From Serpula lacrymans var. lacrymans S7.9 (Eukaryota; Basidiomycota; Agaricomycetes; Boletales; Serpulaceae), in the NCBI RefSeq assembly GCF_000218685.1, contig NW_006763299.1, positions 1,050,061 to 1,114,060 of the forward strand: DNA of 64,000 bases, written 5' to 3'. The notes below the pieces were generated by a model, which was not told the DNA's origin, ran no database searches, and saw nothing but the letters and a program-made list of their open reading frames with translations. The translations under genes were made by a program, and so were the position numbers. Position 1 is the stretch's first letter. Each line of letters opens with the position of its first letter. Shown one piece after another: positions 21,778 to 34,454 of this stretch.

Positions 21778-24214
21778 ATGGATGGCTTTGACGACTTGCT
21801 CGTTCCCTCTCGAAATGTATTAGAGGATAATCCTTTTGAAGACCCTTTCGCAAAACCTCGCTCAAGCTCACCAGATCCATGGGCAAGCTTTTCTCGTCAA
21901 CCTGTGGAGTCTGACTTCCAGGACGAAAGTCTATACACTTCAAATTTCGACCAAGCTCGAAGTACTACGCCCACCACTGAATCATATGTAACTGGAGAAC
22001 GAGGCTACAGCGAACAGAACAGTACAGTGGACCCATTGGAGGCCGCCAGTCTCACTGCAGACGACCGTGAAGACACAGTATCGGCTCCCTCAGAGCGCGA
22101 CCAGACACCTCCCAGAACGCCAGGGTTCAGTGTTTTCGACTCAAGCGCAGATGACCATACGAAAACCATATCAGAGCCTGAACCAGTCGGCTTAACAGGC
22201 GATGAAGAACCAGCGCTTACTCCTTCACTTTCTCGCCATAGTCCTAAGCTGTCTATCGCTACTTCTGATGCCACAAGTTCTTCACCACCTCCACCTCCAG
22301 AACCTGCCTTGTCGCCTTATAAGCCTGAGCAGTCTGTTATATCGCCTCTAGACCAGTTACCTCGTTCAAGCCTTGACCGTCCTTTCGCTGGTCTTGCTTT
22401 GGGAGGAGAGTCTTTGGGAGGGTGGCAGGGTGACTGGGATAATGATCGGCCATCAACTATCGTGTCAGCCCAGAAGGTGGAAGATGACGATGACGACGAC
22501 GATAAGCCTATCGGCCAATCGTCAAAGTTCAAAGCTGCAGAGCGGGATAAATCCAGAGTTAGTGAACTTGAAGCTTCGGAATATAAGGCACAACTGATAT
22601 TTGAAAGTATAGTCACTATCGTCTGCCACGCAGAACAGTCACGAAATTCAGCCCGTTTTTGTCATATCTGTTGACGATCCTCAGAGAGTTGGAGATCCAA
22701 TCCGTGCATTCACAATGTATACTGTGCATACGCGAGTAAGTGCTGTTTATCTGGCTTCTAAGCGGTTGATGTTCAAAGCATGCAGACTACTTCGCCGTTG
22801 TTCCAAAAATCAACCTTCTCTGTACTACGGCGCTACTCTGATTTCTTATGGCTGTGTGAAACGCTTTCTATGAACAACCCTGGTGTGGTTGTGCCACCTG
22901 TACCGGGAAAGAGTCCATTTGGCCGTTTCGACGACCAATTTGTTGAACAACGAAGACTAGCTTTGGAGAAGTGTATCCAGAAGACTGCAAACCATCCTGT
23001 ACTGGGGAAGGATCCGGACCTCAAGATGTTCCTCGAAAGCGATACGTTCGCTTTGGATGTGTGTTCCAATTTGAAGTGTCCTAGTGTCAAACTGAACATG
23101 TTTTCATAATGTAGATAAAGCACAGGAAAGCAGAGCTCTCTCAAGAACGAGGTGGCATCATGGCATCCATTGGTCAGACATTGGCGGGTCCTCGCTTTTA
23201 TGAAACCGACGAGGTGCATTCAGTGCTCCCATCGATATGATTTATAGTAGCTCACTTCATTCTAGTGGTATGATAAACAAAAAACTTACCTTGATGGTCT
23301 CGAGTCGCAACTTCGTGGTCTTGTCAAATCGATCGAAATTGTTGCAAAGCAACGTGCTGGTAAACCTTCAGTCATCCTTTGACTTATTCTTGCATATTTA
23401 CAAGTATCCTGTGTAGATTTGGCAGTAGCCACTGGGGAGTTTTCTCAAACTATCAACGAACTATCAACGTCAGACGTAGGAAAACAACTGCAGCGGTCAT
23501 TAGCATCTATGGCTGATGTCGAGCGCAAAGCCGAACAACTTCAGCATACTCAGTCACAGCAGGATATGGTGACGTTGATGAGCACAGGTGAGGGCGCCTC
23601 GCGTTCACCTTTGTTAGAAATCGACTAACAAGCCTGCAGCGGACGAATATTCTAGACTCATCAGCTCTGTTCGGGTGAGTCTGCTTCAAAATGCAATATC
23701 CTCTCCATCTAACACTCTTCACAGCTTGCGTTCAATTCTCGCATTCGGACGTATACTTCCTGGCAGAACGCTGACGCCGAGGTCCGACGAATTAAGCAGA
23801 ACCATGAAAAAGCTCGCGCTCAAGGTCGGATACCCACTGATAGAATTGGGTATTCACTTAATCAATTAGCTGAGGTGATAAATGGTTTAGATGTCTTATA
23901 TTCGATCAGCTCATAGTATTTAATAGGTCGAACGCCGGGCATTGGATGCCAAGCACGAGTTTGACCAATGCTCCAAGCTAATCAAAGCTGAGGTGGCACG
24001 GTTTGAACAAGAGCGGGTCGAAGACTTCAAAATTGCCTTGCAGACATTTTTAGACGGCATGATCTCAAGGCAGAAAGAGGTAATGTGACGATATTCCTGT
24101 GTACTTGATGTTTGCTGATATTTCATCAAGTTGATCGCGGCCTGGGAGTCCTATCAGCAACAGTTACTGAAGAGTGTAGGAGGAGCTGATGAGAACGGCA
24201 TCAACGTCAACTGA
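21778..24214 (+). CDS. vps5: Sorting nexin Vps5 (SNX1/SNX2 family, retromer)
   Basis: Membrane-bending subunit of the retromer coat that returns vacuolar sorting receptors from endosomes. MDGFDDLLVPSRNVLEDNPF opens a long, acidic, proline/serine-rich head (exon to about 22600) containing an aspartate run (EDDDDDDD). The PX domain follows: VISVDDPQRVGDPIRAF, FSVLRRYSDFLWLCETL and VPPVPGKSPFGRFDDQFVEQ (lipid-binding RRYSDF and proline loop). The C-terminal BAR domain is helical and charged (KARAQGRIPTDRI, EVERRALDAKHEFDQCSKL) and ends GADENGINVN. Several small exons between 23110 and 24110 are needed to keep phase. The gene starts only about 240 bases after the end of mvp1. Confidence 0.9.
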
Positions 24215-24421
24215 CTAACCTAGCTACCTAAGCTGTCTCTTGCATCATTTTTGTACATAGGTTTTAGGGAGTTCTGGGAACGTGGTTCTAGAGGCTCATG
24301 CCATGACACAACTTGTGATCACCATTAGAAAATATCATGGCATTAAAACCAATCACAGAGTAATTAATTCTAGCTGCGAGCAGCTTTTGGTATTAACAAC
24401 AGATAATTGAAATTTCTCCGA

Positions 24422-26408
24422 TTAATAAATGCCGGGTATAAATTTGTACTTGACAATAGAGCAATAACGTTCCCAGTCTTTCCCATACTTGACGGAGCAG
24501 CTGAGATGACCAAAACAAGTCAGTAAGGTAATGAATGTCATTACAAAACGTCAAGACTAACCGCTCAAAGTCGCGACCACAACGATGAATGAGAACAGTA
24601 ATGAAAAATACGGAGTAGAAGTAGGGAATGGCAGTGGCGCTGCCAATGACTACACCCCAAGTAAAGCTCATAATCCAGTCAGCCACGTAATTCTGCAACG
24701 TTGATATTTATTTTTGTGGATTAGTTTTAAGCAAAATGGCAGCTTACGGGCTTGCGGGAATATCTCCACCAGCCACTAACAAGAAGACGGTTGCTGCAGA
24801 AAAGTTTGAATAAGTTATTTCATGAAGACTGATAACTAGACTGACCCATGTGCAGTCTGAATAAACTCGGGATTCTTTAGCGTGCCAAAAGGTAGCTGAG
24901 GGAAAGTGCTACGGAAGGTGTTGATCCCTTGTGTTTGCATTTTGAAACGACTCTTCTGCGACATAGAAGTATCCCAGCTAAGGACGGTTGAGTTCAGCAT
25001 AGTGCAAAAATGCTAAGCAAGCATTGGGACATACATGAAGTAGGCGGTCAAGAGTGTGGAAAAGAGCAGAACGTAAACCGGGGTTGAGAATTGATACTTG
25101 GATGGGTCATGCGATGCCATGTAGACCACAGAGTAGACGTATGTCTGGTAATAAATGAGCTTAGAATTTGTTGACATCAGTTTGATATACGTACAAATGG
25201 TACACCAGCAAAGTTCCAGAAGATGACCATGAAGCCCCATCTATATATTTGAACGTCAATTGTTAAGTTATGAATATAGAAAAGGAGAAGCTCGTACTTT
25301 TCGTGGTACATATCCCAAGTCTGTGGGATACATTCTTCACCTTTAGCGCTAAAAGTGAAGTAAAGTAAGCCACTAGTCTCCAATATCATTATGATTATAC
25401 TTACCATGCATTGAGGTATAACCATGTTGCCAGAATCATAAAAGCCATGTTCTAGTTAAATGCTTAGCGAAGGTCGAAACAGATTTGAATGAAGAACCCA
25501 CAGGAGTTACGTAACCATATTGTTCGTATTGGTGGCAGCCGCCTGATACTGCCAAGAAAAACACGATAACCCAAGGTATGCGAACCTCAGCCCACATCTT
25601 GAGGTCAACAGACCCAATTCGGGGGTTTAGACAAGCACCCATAAAGACATCGTACATGAAGTTGCCTGACATCCGCATCTGCGAACCAGTAGCAACCGTG
25701 ATGAAGTACATGCCAAAAGAGACTGCGAAGCCATAAATCATAGCGACAGACATAATGTGGCCGTAGTTGTCGATGATCTCGGTGAGACGGAAGATATGGT
25801 AGTAATGGAGACCAGCGGCAGTAATCATGGTGGCGTAAAGCGAGTAGAGAGCATTGCAGTTGTACGTGAGGGTTTTGTATGTCAATGAAGGAACGGGAAG
25901 ACCCTCCTGCTTGAAGCCAGGCATGACCAAAGCTAGGAAGAGTTGGTATACAACGAGACCGGTATAGACTTTCCACGCGTATGCGTTGGGACTAGCATCC
26001 TAAGATGTAACGCGTTAATTGACCAGAGCCATACACCATATAAGGAGTATGCACGTACATCGCGAACATGAGCCCACATCCTCCAAAGGAATGGAACAAT
26101 GTCATCTGTGGACGTTGGAGCTACGAGTTTGCCATCATAGAACCAGAGACAGATCCAGAGGTAGTACATGAGCATTGGAAAGCCCGTCATCATAGCTGTG
26201 ACACCCCATGGCCCACCAAATTCGTAGCTGTTGGAGAAAAAAGGATAGTGTTCGGCACCAGGCTACTTGACGCGTTCACGAGGACTAACCTTTGGTGTTT
26301 ATCTAGGAGTTCATCTTGTTTGCGACCTTCATCCGTTGTAGTGCCGTTTTGAGTGCCGTTTTGTCCAGAAGCTTTTCTTTGCCGCAGCTCGTTTGAGTTG
26401 ACAGCCAT
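24422..26408 (-). CDS. erg4: Delta(24(28))-sterol reductase, ERG4/ERG24 family
   Basis: Catalyses the last step of ergosterol synthesis, NADPH-dependent reduction of the C-24(28) double bond, in the ER membrane. The start [18 protein letters not shown] is followed by a charged head and then multiple helices. Signature pieces include [39 protein letters not shown] and the C-terminal [19 protein letters not shown], then [16 protein letters not shown] and a final YKFIPGIY. The RRKPNY-like and [10 protein letters not shown] blocks are the family's NADPH-site hallmarks; their form is nearer ERG4 than the C-14 reductase ERG24. The gene is in several exons. It diverges from mpe1 across 489 bases. 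Confidence 0.9.
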
Positions 26409-26897
26409 GGTGAAGGTGAAGAGACACGTCTAAAATCGTATGACAATCTTATAGTCTGCAGGGAGCCGACTTTTAATGCTTAGTCAGCTTGCCTTTTTTA
26501 GCATGCACACCCCACTCTGAGTACTATACACTATTAGAATATTTAGCAGGCACTGCACTGGAATTTTCTAGTTGGCGCGATATATTTAACAGGGTATTTA
26601 ATCAATGGTATAGCTCTGTAGGTAGTAAGTTAGCATGGCAGGCAGGCAGCAAGAAATTCGCGGACAATGGAACATGAAACAATCTCCGCTCGAATGATGT
26701 GGCATTCGGTGGCTGCCACTAACTCAGTTGCTTTCCTTTCCGACGGTTGTCTGCCTCGCCGCCGGTTTACTCTCATCCGCTTTCTTTCTGGCTCGTCTTC
26801 ATTCCCTTCATTCTGGTAGTGATTGTATCGCAGCTTTGGCATCGCCCTTGTGTCCTGTACAATTTAGCATTTGCTATTTCAATTCATCGTTTATCAA
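26409..26897. promoter_or_regulatory. Divergent promoter region of erg4 and mpe1
   Basis: These 489 bases separate two genes transcribed away from each other. The part before mpe1 is pyrimidine-rich (26720-26890), as often found upstream of fungal start sites. No specific operator was identified. Confidence 0.4.
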
Positions 26898-29018
26898 ATG
26901 TCTTCCTCTGTTTTTTACAAGTTCAAGTCTCAGAGGGACGAGTCTCGGGTGACTTTCGATGGCACCGGTATCTCTGTTTTTGACCTCAAGAAAGAGATCA
27001 TTCTAGCCAACAATCTTGGTAAGGCAAACGACTTTGACCTCACTGTCTACGATAGCTCCACCCAGCAAGGTGCGTATTCATTTTACAGCAGGGCACAACG
27101 CAGCTTTTAATCGCAACTCTCTTACAGAGTTCAGTAATGACTCGCATATCATACCACGTTCATCTTCTGTCATTGTAAAACGTCTTCCATCTTCTCGCCC
27201 TGGCAAGGGTAAAGCTGCGATGTACATTGCTGGAACAAATGGGACTGCTTCCGCTACTACATCTGAACTTGCCCCCAAACAAGGGGGAAATAACTGGCAT
27301 AAAGGTGCTATGTCCAAAAGGTTTGATGTTAGAGAAGACATGCCAGCATCGAAGCCCGCACCAGTAAGTAGCCACTACTGCATGAACATCTAGTTCTCAC
27401 GACCCTTACTTTGCTGTACTCCAGTCCAATATCGTGAAATCCTCCATAACGAAGGATGATGAGGCTGCTGCTATGGCGGCTATGTTCCAAGCTCAAACAG
27501 CACACTGGGAAGATACCCAGGAAAAGATGTCTCAGTTGGTGTCCCGTCTATGCGGTTTTTTGTTATATGTAGTAGAACCAGATCTCATGAACGCGATTTG
27601 TTTTTTTTTGTCTATCCTTATATTGGATCTGAACAGTGCTGTACGAATCAACAATAATCCTCGTGGCACCTCTTTTGGTCGAGGAGGCAAACCCCATAAT
27701 GCTCATCAGCAGTATCATCAACCTGAAAGGCCTTTACCACCCAGTTACGTTTGCTATCGCTGTGGCCAGAAAGGTCTGCTGTTACACCACCTTTCTGTCT
27801 CATATTCTTATGTCTTTACAAGGCCACTGGATTCAGGACTGTCCCACGAATAACGATCGCGAATTTGACAACAAGCCTAGAATCAAACGGACGACGGGTA
27901 TTCCGCGAAGCTTTTTGAAGGCCGTCGAAAACCCCAACAATGGTCAGCTGACGCAAGGGGTAATGGTTACTCCGGAAGGCGGATATGTTGTTGCACAACC
28001 AGACTCGTATGTTGCACAAACTGCTCGGTCCAATGAATGCCTCGCTAACATATTTTTAAATAGGGCTGCTTGGCAGAAGCAGGTCACGCGACCCAAAGGA
28101 TTGACTGCAGCGGACATCCGTGAGCGGACGCCTACCGACCCTACACTCGTGTGTTCTATAGACAACAAACTTTTCCGTGATGCAGTCAGAACACCATGCT
28201 GTGGCACATTATACTGCGAGGAGTGTATCCAGACTCATCTACTTGAAAGAGATTTCTTATGCCCAAAATGCGGGAAAAAGATAGCTTCGCTTGATAAATT
28301 GGTCATGGATAAACCTATGCGCACAAAAGTTGCTGATTATATCGATAAGGCTATAGAGGATAGTAAGAAAGATGGCGAAGAGGAAGGTTCGAGTAGTGGA
28401 CCTAGCGCTCTCGCCAGCGGACAGGTAGGTTTTTATACTAATTTTGGAAGGGGAACTTTTTTGATAAGCAAATGATTAAAGGCCAGTGCAGCTGAAACGT
28501 TAGCCAATGAAGATTTTTATTCTGATCAACAACCGGGTCTGGATATGTCGATGATCGTGGACAGTATTCCACAGATACAAGCTCAGATCTCACAAATATC
28601 ACTGATGCTTCAAAACCCAACTCTCCCGCACCAAGTTCGACACACCACAGAAATGAAATATCAACAATTACAGATACAGCTTCAGCAGGCTCAAGCTCTT
28701 GCCGCTACATTGGCTGTTGCCACCACTCTGCAGCAACAACAGCAGCAGCAACAACAACAACAACAGCAACAACAACAACAGGTCCAAAGTGCACCAGCAG
28801 GCGGCATGCCTTACAACGTGCAAGGGGGCTATCCAAAAAATGAATACCAAACATGGACCAACCCCTTTTCGAATCAACAGCCGGCAGGTCAAGAATCGGC
28901 GTATCAGCGGCTGCCACTGAACAACCGTAGGCGGAATTTAAAGCGGGAGCGCCCGTCTGATTTCCTGGAAATGACTGGTAACGAGAGCGAGAGCAAGGTA
29001 CCTAGATACTGGGAATGA
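26898..29018 (+). CDS. mpe1: Cleavage and polyadenylation factor subunit Mpe1 (RBBP6 family)
   Basis: Component of the nuclear machinery that cuts and polyadenylates pre-mRNA. Domain order fits the family. An N-terminal ubiquitin-like DWNN domain (MSSSVFYKFKSQRDESRVTF ... GISVFDLKKEI) is followed by a CCHC zinc knuckle CYRCGQKG|HWIQDC, formed across an intron near 27772. A RING/U-box comes next: VCSIDNKLFRDAVRTPCCG, LYCEECIQTHLL, CPKCGKK. The C-terminal part (exon 28480-29018) has a glutamine run encoded by mixed CAG/CAA at about 28730-28782 and ends in a basic tail. The start at 26898 opens the DWNN domain with the usual first strand. It is intact as far as I spliced it. Confidence 0.92.
28730..28782 (+). 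repeat. CAG/CAA trinucleotide run (polyglutamine) in mpe1
   Basis: A mixed run of CAG and CAA codons gives about 18 consecutive glutamines within the C-terminal disordered part of Mpe1. The CAG/CAA mixture should make it more stable than a pure repeat, but length variation between strains is likely. Confidence 0.85.
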
Positions 29019-29306
29019 ACCTTGGTGTAGGTGTATAGTGAGACTAGAGAGCCTTTTTGTTAGTTAGACACATGTACATTCCATCGCAGAGATTTAGCAT
29101 TATGGTTATAACTTATATCTTAAATGCTACAATAACAGTATGCATGAGATTACTCGATTGTCGTTTCTTTCAAACTTTGAAGTCGAGCACCGTCATAAAT
29201 AAAGATGTTTACAAGATGACATAGAAACATGCTCTACGATATTTCTGATTATTAAGACCTGTCCTGAAGTGTGTGATGCATAAAAAAGAGCCATAGATAA
29301 CTGGTA

Positions 29307-30893
29307 TTATGATTTCAATACACCTAATCGTCTTAATTCCTCGCAGCTCTCTATCGGCTCCTGCTCGATCCTCTTCACTTTCTCCCAATCAGTTCCTATA
29401 CCCAAGAAGCCTACCTCAGCCTCTCTTCTCCGCTCTTTGCTTTCTAGTTTGCGTTGGCATTGCGTATACAGGTCTTGAGTATACACCTTTTCTACAGTTC
29501 CCTCGAATTGGTTCAGCGCTGAATTACCCCGAGTAGACCTGCCAGCATCGCGCGCCGCAAGCTCTGCAGCGATATGCGGATGATTCGAAAATTCGGCGGC
29601 GTTGACATGATACTTGACTCCAAGTCCGCTGGTGTGCCGTTCGACATTGTATCGTGAGGTTGCCGAGAAGGAGAACCTTGGGTCTGGAATATCCGTGGAG
29701 AAGATATTGGGAAGAGCGGAGAGGAACGAGAATGCCAGGAGGATTATTAGAGGGAGGAGTTGTGTGAGCACCGATCGGCGTTGTTCAGGTTCATCTCGGG
29801 CAGCTCGTGCCCCATCGGCGCGGACACGGGTCCTCCGGAAACCATTGGGACCAAAAGAAGCGGTAAATACTGTACAGCGAGCAAGTCATAAGACAATTGA
29901 AGATGAAGCCGCTGGCTGAGAACTCTCTTACCTGGTCCATTACCGAAAACCCCACCACCAAATGGTCCACCGCCGAAAGTTCCAAAGCCTCCTGCGTTCA
30001 TGCCTCCTCCGAAGAACATGTTAAATAGGTCTTCTGGGCTCAATTCGCCCTCGAAGCCACCTCTAAACTGGCTCGTTGCAAAACCTGGTGAGCGTCCTGC
30101 GGACATACCGCTGGACCGTGATTCTGGATCAGCGCCACTTTGATCGAACACGGTTCGTTTCTGTGGATCTATTGCGAAGCGTTGGCATTTGCTATTTTGA
30201 CTTTGGCTGGAAGTTTAAACGTACCGGATAGAATTTGGAAAGCTTTTGATACCACTAAATGCAGATATTAAGTGATGTCGAGCAACATTGACACCTATGA
30301 TATCCTTACTTTTAAACGCCTCGTCAGCGCCAGGGGCGCCATTTTTGTCTGGATGTAACGCTAGTGCAAGCTGCAGCAGGTAGATAAGAGAACGTTAAGC
30401 CTATCTCCAGTAATTTAATTCACTGTAAGAGCGAGAAACCCACCTTCCTATAGGCTTTCTTGATCTCGGCTTCCTCGCAGTCTCGTTTGACTGCCAGGAT
30501 TTCGTAGTACTCTGCAACCTTGCAAGCTCTGACACGCTTCACAACAGCAACCTGGTCAGGGGTGAAATCCCTCTTCTCTCCACCCATACCACCAGCTGTT
30601 CCATTTGCTTCAGACGAAGGAGCATGGCGGTGCTTAACGCCTGGAGCAGATGGGTGCGTTTCAGCTGACGATGTGAATCCACCAGTACTAGAGGACGATG
30701 CCGACGGCCCAGAGCCAGAATCAGAGGACGAAGCTGCAGCGTCTATGGAGGCAAGTAATCTCTTGGCCTCGGGCGTAGAAAAGAGAATAATTGACTTTTG
30801 GCAGAACTTGCGAGCGGAGGATAAGTTTCCTGCATCTCTGTGTTTCTGGGCGATAGACAAACATCGAATGGCCTCGTCTTTATTGCTTTCCAT
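29307..30893 (-). CDS. ER membrane J-protein (DNAJB12/14-like, Hlj1 type)
   Basis: Hsp40 co-chaperone predicted to sit in the ER membrane with its J domain in the cytosol, where it would recruit Hsp70 for degradation of misfolded membrane proteins. MESNKDEAIRCLSIAQKHRD starts a helical head seen in the DNAJB12 group. A serine-rich linker and the J domain follow: YYEILAVKRDCEEAEIKKAY, then LALALHPDKNGAPGADEAF, with the essential HPD intact across an intron. After that come a Gly/Phe-rich segment (FGTFGGGPFGGGVFG), one membrane segment LLPLIILLAFSFLSAL and a DUF1977-like tail ending LGVLKS. The start at 30893 is the first ATG; the frame upstream lacks one. The tail and the head with this order distinguish it from soluble Ydj1-type proteins. 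Confidence 0.87.
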
Positions 30894-31387
30894 TGATACT
30901 TGGAAGCCTGGCAAATGTTAGTGATGTCGACCTGCGCAACCACGGTAAGTGAAAGACAGCGATGAGAACGTGGAAGGTACCGTACGTGGGGTTAGGGTTT
31001 GTTAAATATTTTATTTCTTCAACACTTCTTATCGCAAGACATACAAGTATTCTATCTGAGCCTGACATTTTCTGTCACATATTTTATCAAGTAGGATGCG
31101 ACCTCGTAGGATCAAGTATCCCAGTGCAACAGCCCACTCATCATCATGCATTGCGAGCGCTTAGTACTAAATCTTATGAAGAATTCAAAAATACAGTCTA
31201 AGCGCTACATTACTGACAAACGTATATACCTCGTAATTAATGTCTTGTAAGGTAAGCCGCTCACTGTTGAGCGTTGAACATAAATCGGTCGCGGTACGCT
31301 CGCCATACTCGATGGCGAGATAAAAAAGAATAAACCATAACCTCCAATCCAACCGCAATCACTAAGAACGAAACCGACCAAAAACCC
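30894..31387. other. Intergenic, J-protein promoter side
   Basis: The stretch lies upstream of the J-protein gene and downstream of the alkyltransferase-like gene, both on the minus strand. Nothing coding was recognised. Confidence 0.4.
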
Positions 31388-31933
31388 TCAGGAGCCCCAC
31401 TCATTGTTTGAAACAGGTATATTCTTCGTCAGCTTTACGCTGCCCACTTCGGGGAACCATCCCCATTTTTGCAAGTCAACTCTCGACTCACCCACCCTCC
31501 CGATGTAAACTTCCACCCCATCTTTTTCCAAAGCCATTTGCTGAGGGCATGAGCTCTCAGTGGAGATTACTCCTGAAGTAGAGACGACGCGATGCCATGG
31601 AACTGGCTCGGTTGTATGTGAGATGAAATTAACGGCTGAAAGCGTTGGCGTGAGGTGAGAGTGACGGAACCTGGAGTGCAGCTTACCTTGTCTCACTCGT
31701 CGCGCTTGTTTGGGTATTCCAAGGAGCTTGGCTACATGGCCTGGATTGAGCTTCGTCAGCGAACGTCTGTGTGCAAGATAATGATACGTACCGCAACTGA
31801 CCACTTTCTGCGGTGGGATTGTCTGCATAATGTTGTACACCTGTCATGTTGTGAGTATAACCGTCAAGATGTGCTCCAGTCCAACGCAACATACTGCAAT
31901 ATTTAATTGCTGAGCGTCCATGCGTACGGACAT
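31388..31933 (-). CDS. atl1: Alkyltransferase-like protein (ATL/Atl1)
   Basis: Binds O6-alkylguanine in DNA and hands the lesion to nucleotide excision repair. Four exons splice to 129 residues, close to the usual length of the small fungal ATL proteins. Motifs are PPQKVVSCGHVAKLLGIPKQ (winged-helix DNA-binding part with the arginine-finger region QARRVRQ) and VPWHRVVSTSGVIS. In the methyltransferase relatives the equivalent site is PCHRV; here tryptophan (residue 61) replaces the acceptor cysteine, so the protein cannot transfer the alkyl group to itself. The C-terminal KWGWFP is also typical. The start is at 31933; a second in-frame Met lies four codons later. The gene is divergent from the F-box gene. 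Confidence 0.88.
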
Positions 31934-32668
31934 AGTAAATGATAATACAGGTGTCGGAAGAAGGAAAGATGTTGGAAAAGAGTGTGGGGGCGGGTTCGGA
32001 GAAGAACTTGAAACACAAGAACTGGAAATGCAGAAAAGGGAATTTGAGCGCAGCTGGGGGCTACGATTCGAGGTTAGGCCGTTTATATAAACGGAACAGA
32101 AGAGTAGGCGGGCGTCAACCTCAACGTTGTTCTTTGGTCAACAACAATAGGCTTCGAGAGTACAATGAGCACAATTGCCACGCCTTTCGGTTTCCATTGA
32201 GAAGCCCCCTTTTATTAGGCTCACAAAAGGTTGAAGCAGGTCGGGCACAGTTGGATCATTTCGGCAGGTCACTTGATATCGGCCAACCCGACCATAAATT
32301 TGCATTTCCAGATATCAGGCACGATGTGTAATTTTCGTTTCATTACGGTAAAAGGCCTACTCTGGCCATGACAACTCAGGACCACTTTACTGAAAACAAA
32401 TCTACAGTCTAAGCAGACTGTGGTATCGTCAACGCAAAATTATTTGATTCAGGACGGAAGGACCTTTGAGACTGCACAGAGTACTGGAAGTGCGGAAAAC
32501 TGTTGTTTCCTTTTAGAGTTAGTATCAGTGTTCTAAGTATATGCTTTGTCACCTTTCCTTATTTGGCCAGACAGGAACCATGGAGTGAATTTGACAACCT
32601 GAATCATCATTTCTTACCACGTCCATTATCGGCTGCTCTGATCGAGGAGTTTTGTTTTCTGTTGTGAT
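31934..32668. other. Intergenic, divergent promoters of atl1 and the F-box gene
   Basis: This 735-base stretch contains one 130-codon ORF (31939-32331) that uses a non-ATG start and shows no family similarity; I treat it as chance. TATATAAA at 32084-32091 is a possible core promoter element. Confidence 0.4.
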
Positions 32669-34454
32669 ATGACTCTTCAAGGGACAACAAAACACACAGA
32701 TCCTACGACAGAAGAATCCGAGGAGCTAGCTCGTTTCAGAGAAGCTTGGAGGGAAGAGCTTCGTCAGAGGAAAACACAGCATGCTCAAGCTCAGCCACAC
32801 ATCCACCATCATGATGTGGGGCAAGCTGACGGCACTTCAACTCAGGCTGTGGGTCATGTACCTCCTTTGACTTCACGCACCGTTGGAATCGCATTACCGA
32901 GAACAGACAACCAACTAGGGCCGTCTCATAATACCGTCACCGGCACAGTTACGGTGCACACCTCTCACGGGCAGTCTTTTCTTGATCGTTCATTTGGTGA
33001 TGCTTTGGAGGTTTATCGCCAGGCGGTTCATCACGAGCAAAATAGCCAGCTTGATGATGCTCTGCGGTTGTATCGCCAGGCATTCCGCCTAAATCCCATG
33101 GTCGACAAAGCGTATTACAAAGAGGAGCAGCGAATTCAGCTTTCAACAGCCGCTAGCGTACCTCCTGTGGTCACTGCCCACCCGACTGCTCACAAGAGGT
33201 TGTCATCCACAGGTAGTACAGTCGTACCCCCTGAAAAAGTAGATGAATTGGTGCAGAGTGTGAATGCTCTAGCAATCGCACCAAATGCTGTCGTCACTGG
33301 CACAATGGCAAGCCTACTGGCGGGATTTCCTCCAGATCTTTTGTTTGAACCAGAGGATGAGCGGGAAGGGATACCACTTAATAAATTGCCCGATGAACTG
33401 CTCGTATATATTCTTCGCAACCTTGACACTACCGCTATAGAGCGTTTTGCGACCGCGAATCGCAAAGCGCGAGTGGTGAGCTTGGATTCATCGATTTGGA
33501 GGTAAGTCACGACCTATTTATTTTCCCCGATCATTGAATATTGCTCACCCGCGATGTTAGAGAACTTGTAACTCTGGTATACAAACCTCCACAAATAATA
33601 GATGATGCTGCATCAATCGCCGCCGACCAATACGTGGCTGATTACCGACGAATGTATATTGAACATCCTCGGATACGGATGGATGGAGCATATATTGCTG
33701 TCTGTCATTATATGTACGCGTACCTCCTCGTCGCCTGTTATGTCGTTCTTGCTCATGGTTTTGGCAGCCGTTCAGGGTTAAGTGAGAACGCCTGGGTCAA
33801 TGTAGGTTACGTCCGTTTTACATCCATGACGACTTCACATGACGCGAGCCACATCGTATTTCGTCGTGAGGTTCGCTTTTACTTTGGTTCGCGCCTTGAC
33901 TTTGACTTCTAGATTAGCCACTTGATCACTTACCACCGTTATCTGTCAGTTTGGCGTCGGTTTACGGGATTGCTGATCACTATGCTGATTATCTTAATGC
34001 AACTGTAGCCGATTTTTCCCGGACGGCCAGGTCCTATCTCTCCTAGCCAATGAAGAATATGGACCGCAGAATGTGATCCCTATCCTCAAGCCAAGTCTTC
34101 GCATGAAGGTAGGTTTCCCCAAGTCAGTTCTGTATAATATTCAACATATTATCATAGGGATTTTACATCGGAGAATGGTATCTTGACGGAACCACCGTTT
34201 ATATATCAAACTTGACTGAGATGACGGACAGGAATAGCACTTCCGCCTACCCAACCGCCGATAGCGCAGGGCGGAGAAGGTATTCTTTCCAGATGACACT
34301 CGACTTGCGTTCGCGCCCTGTCGGGAGATGGAATAAGCTGGAGTTTTTGGGTTACGATTCTGTTGAGACGGAGAGCGGCGAAGTGATTCCGCTCCCGTTA
34401 AAGCACGAACGGCCATTCTGGTTTTCCAAGGTCAAATCATATGCAGCGTATTAG
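32669..34454 (+). CDS. F-box protein, FBXO9/Hrt3/Pof7 type
   Basis: Substrate receptor of an SCF ubiquitin ligase. Domain order matches FBXO9 relatives. A charged head is followed by a TPR-like segment (EVYRQAVHHEQNSQLDDALR, LYRQAFRLNP) and an F box (IPLNKLPDELLVYILRNLD ... SLDSSIWR). The Hrt3-type C-terminal domain then shows YIEHPRIRMDGAYIAVCHYI, YHRYLRFFPDGQVLSLLAN, GFYIGEWYLDGTTVYISNL and YSFQMTLDLRSRPVGRWNKL. The first exon is long (32669-33502); three or four short introns follow. The start ATG is the first in frame. In yeast and animals relatives target proteins in nutrient and TOR signalling; the target here is unknown. Confidence 0.9.

Noticed and set aside
31939..32331. 130-codon plus-strand ORF between atl1 and the F-box gene
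   Set aside because: Starts at a non-ATG codon, partly overlaps the divergent promoter and shows no family similarity.
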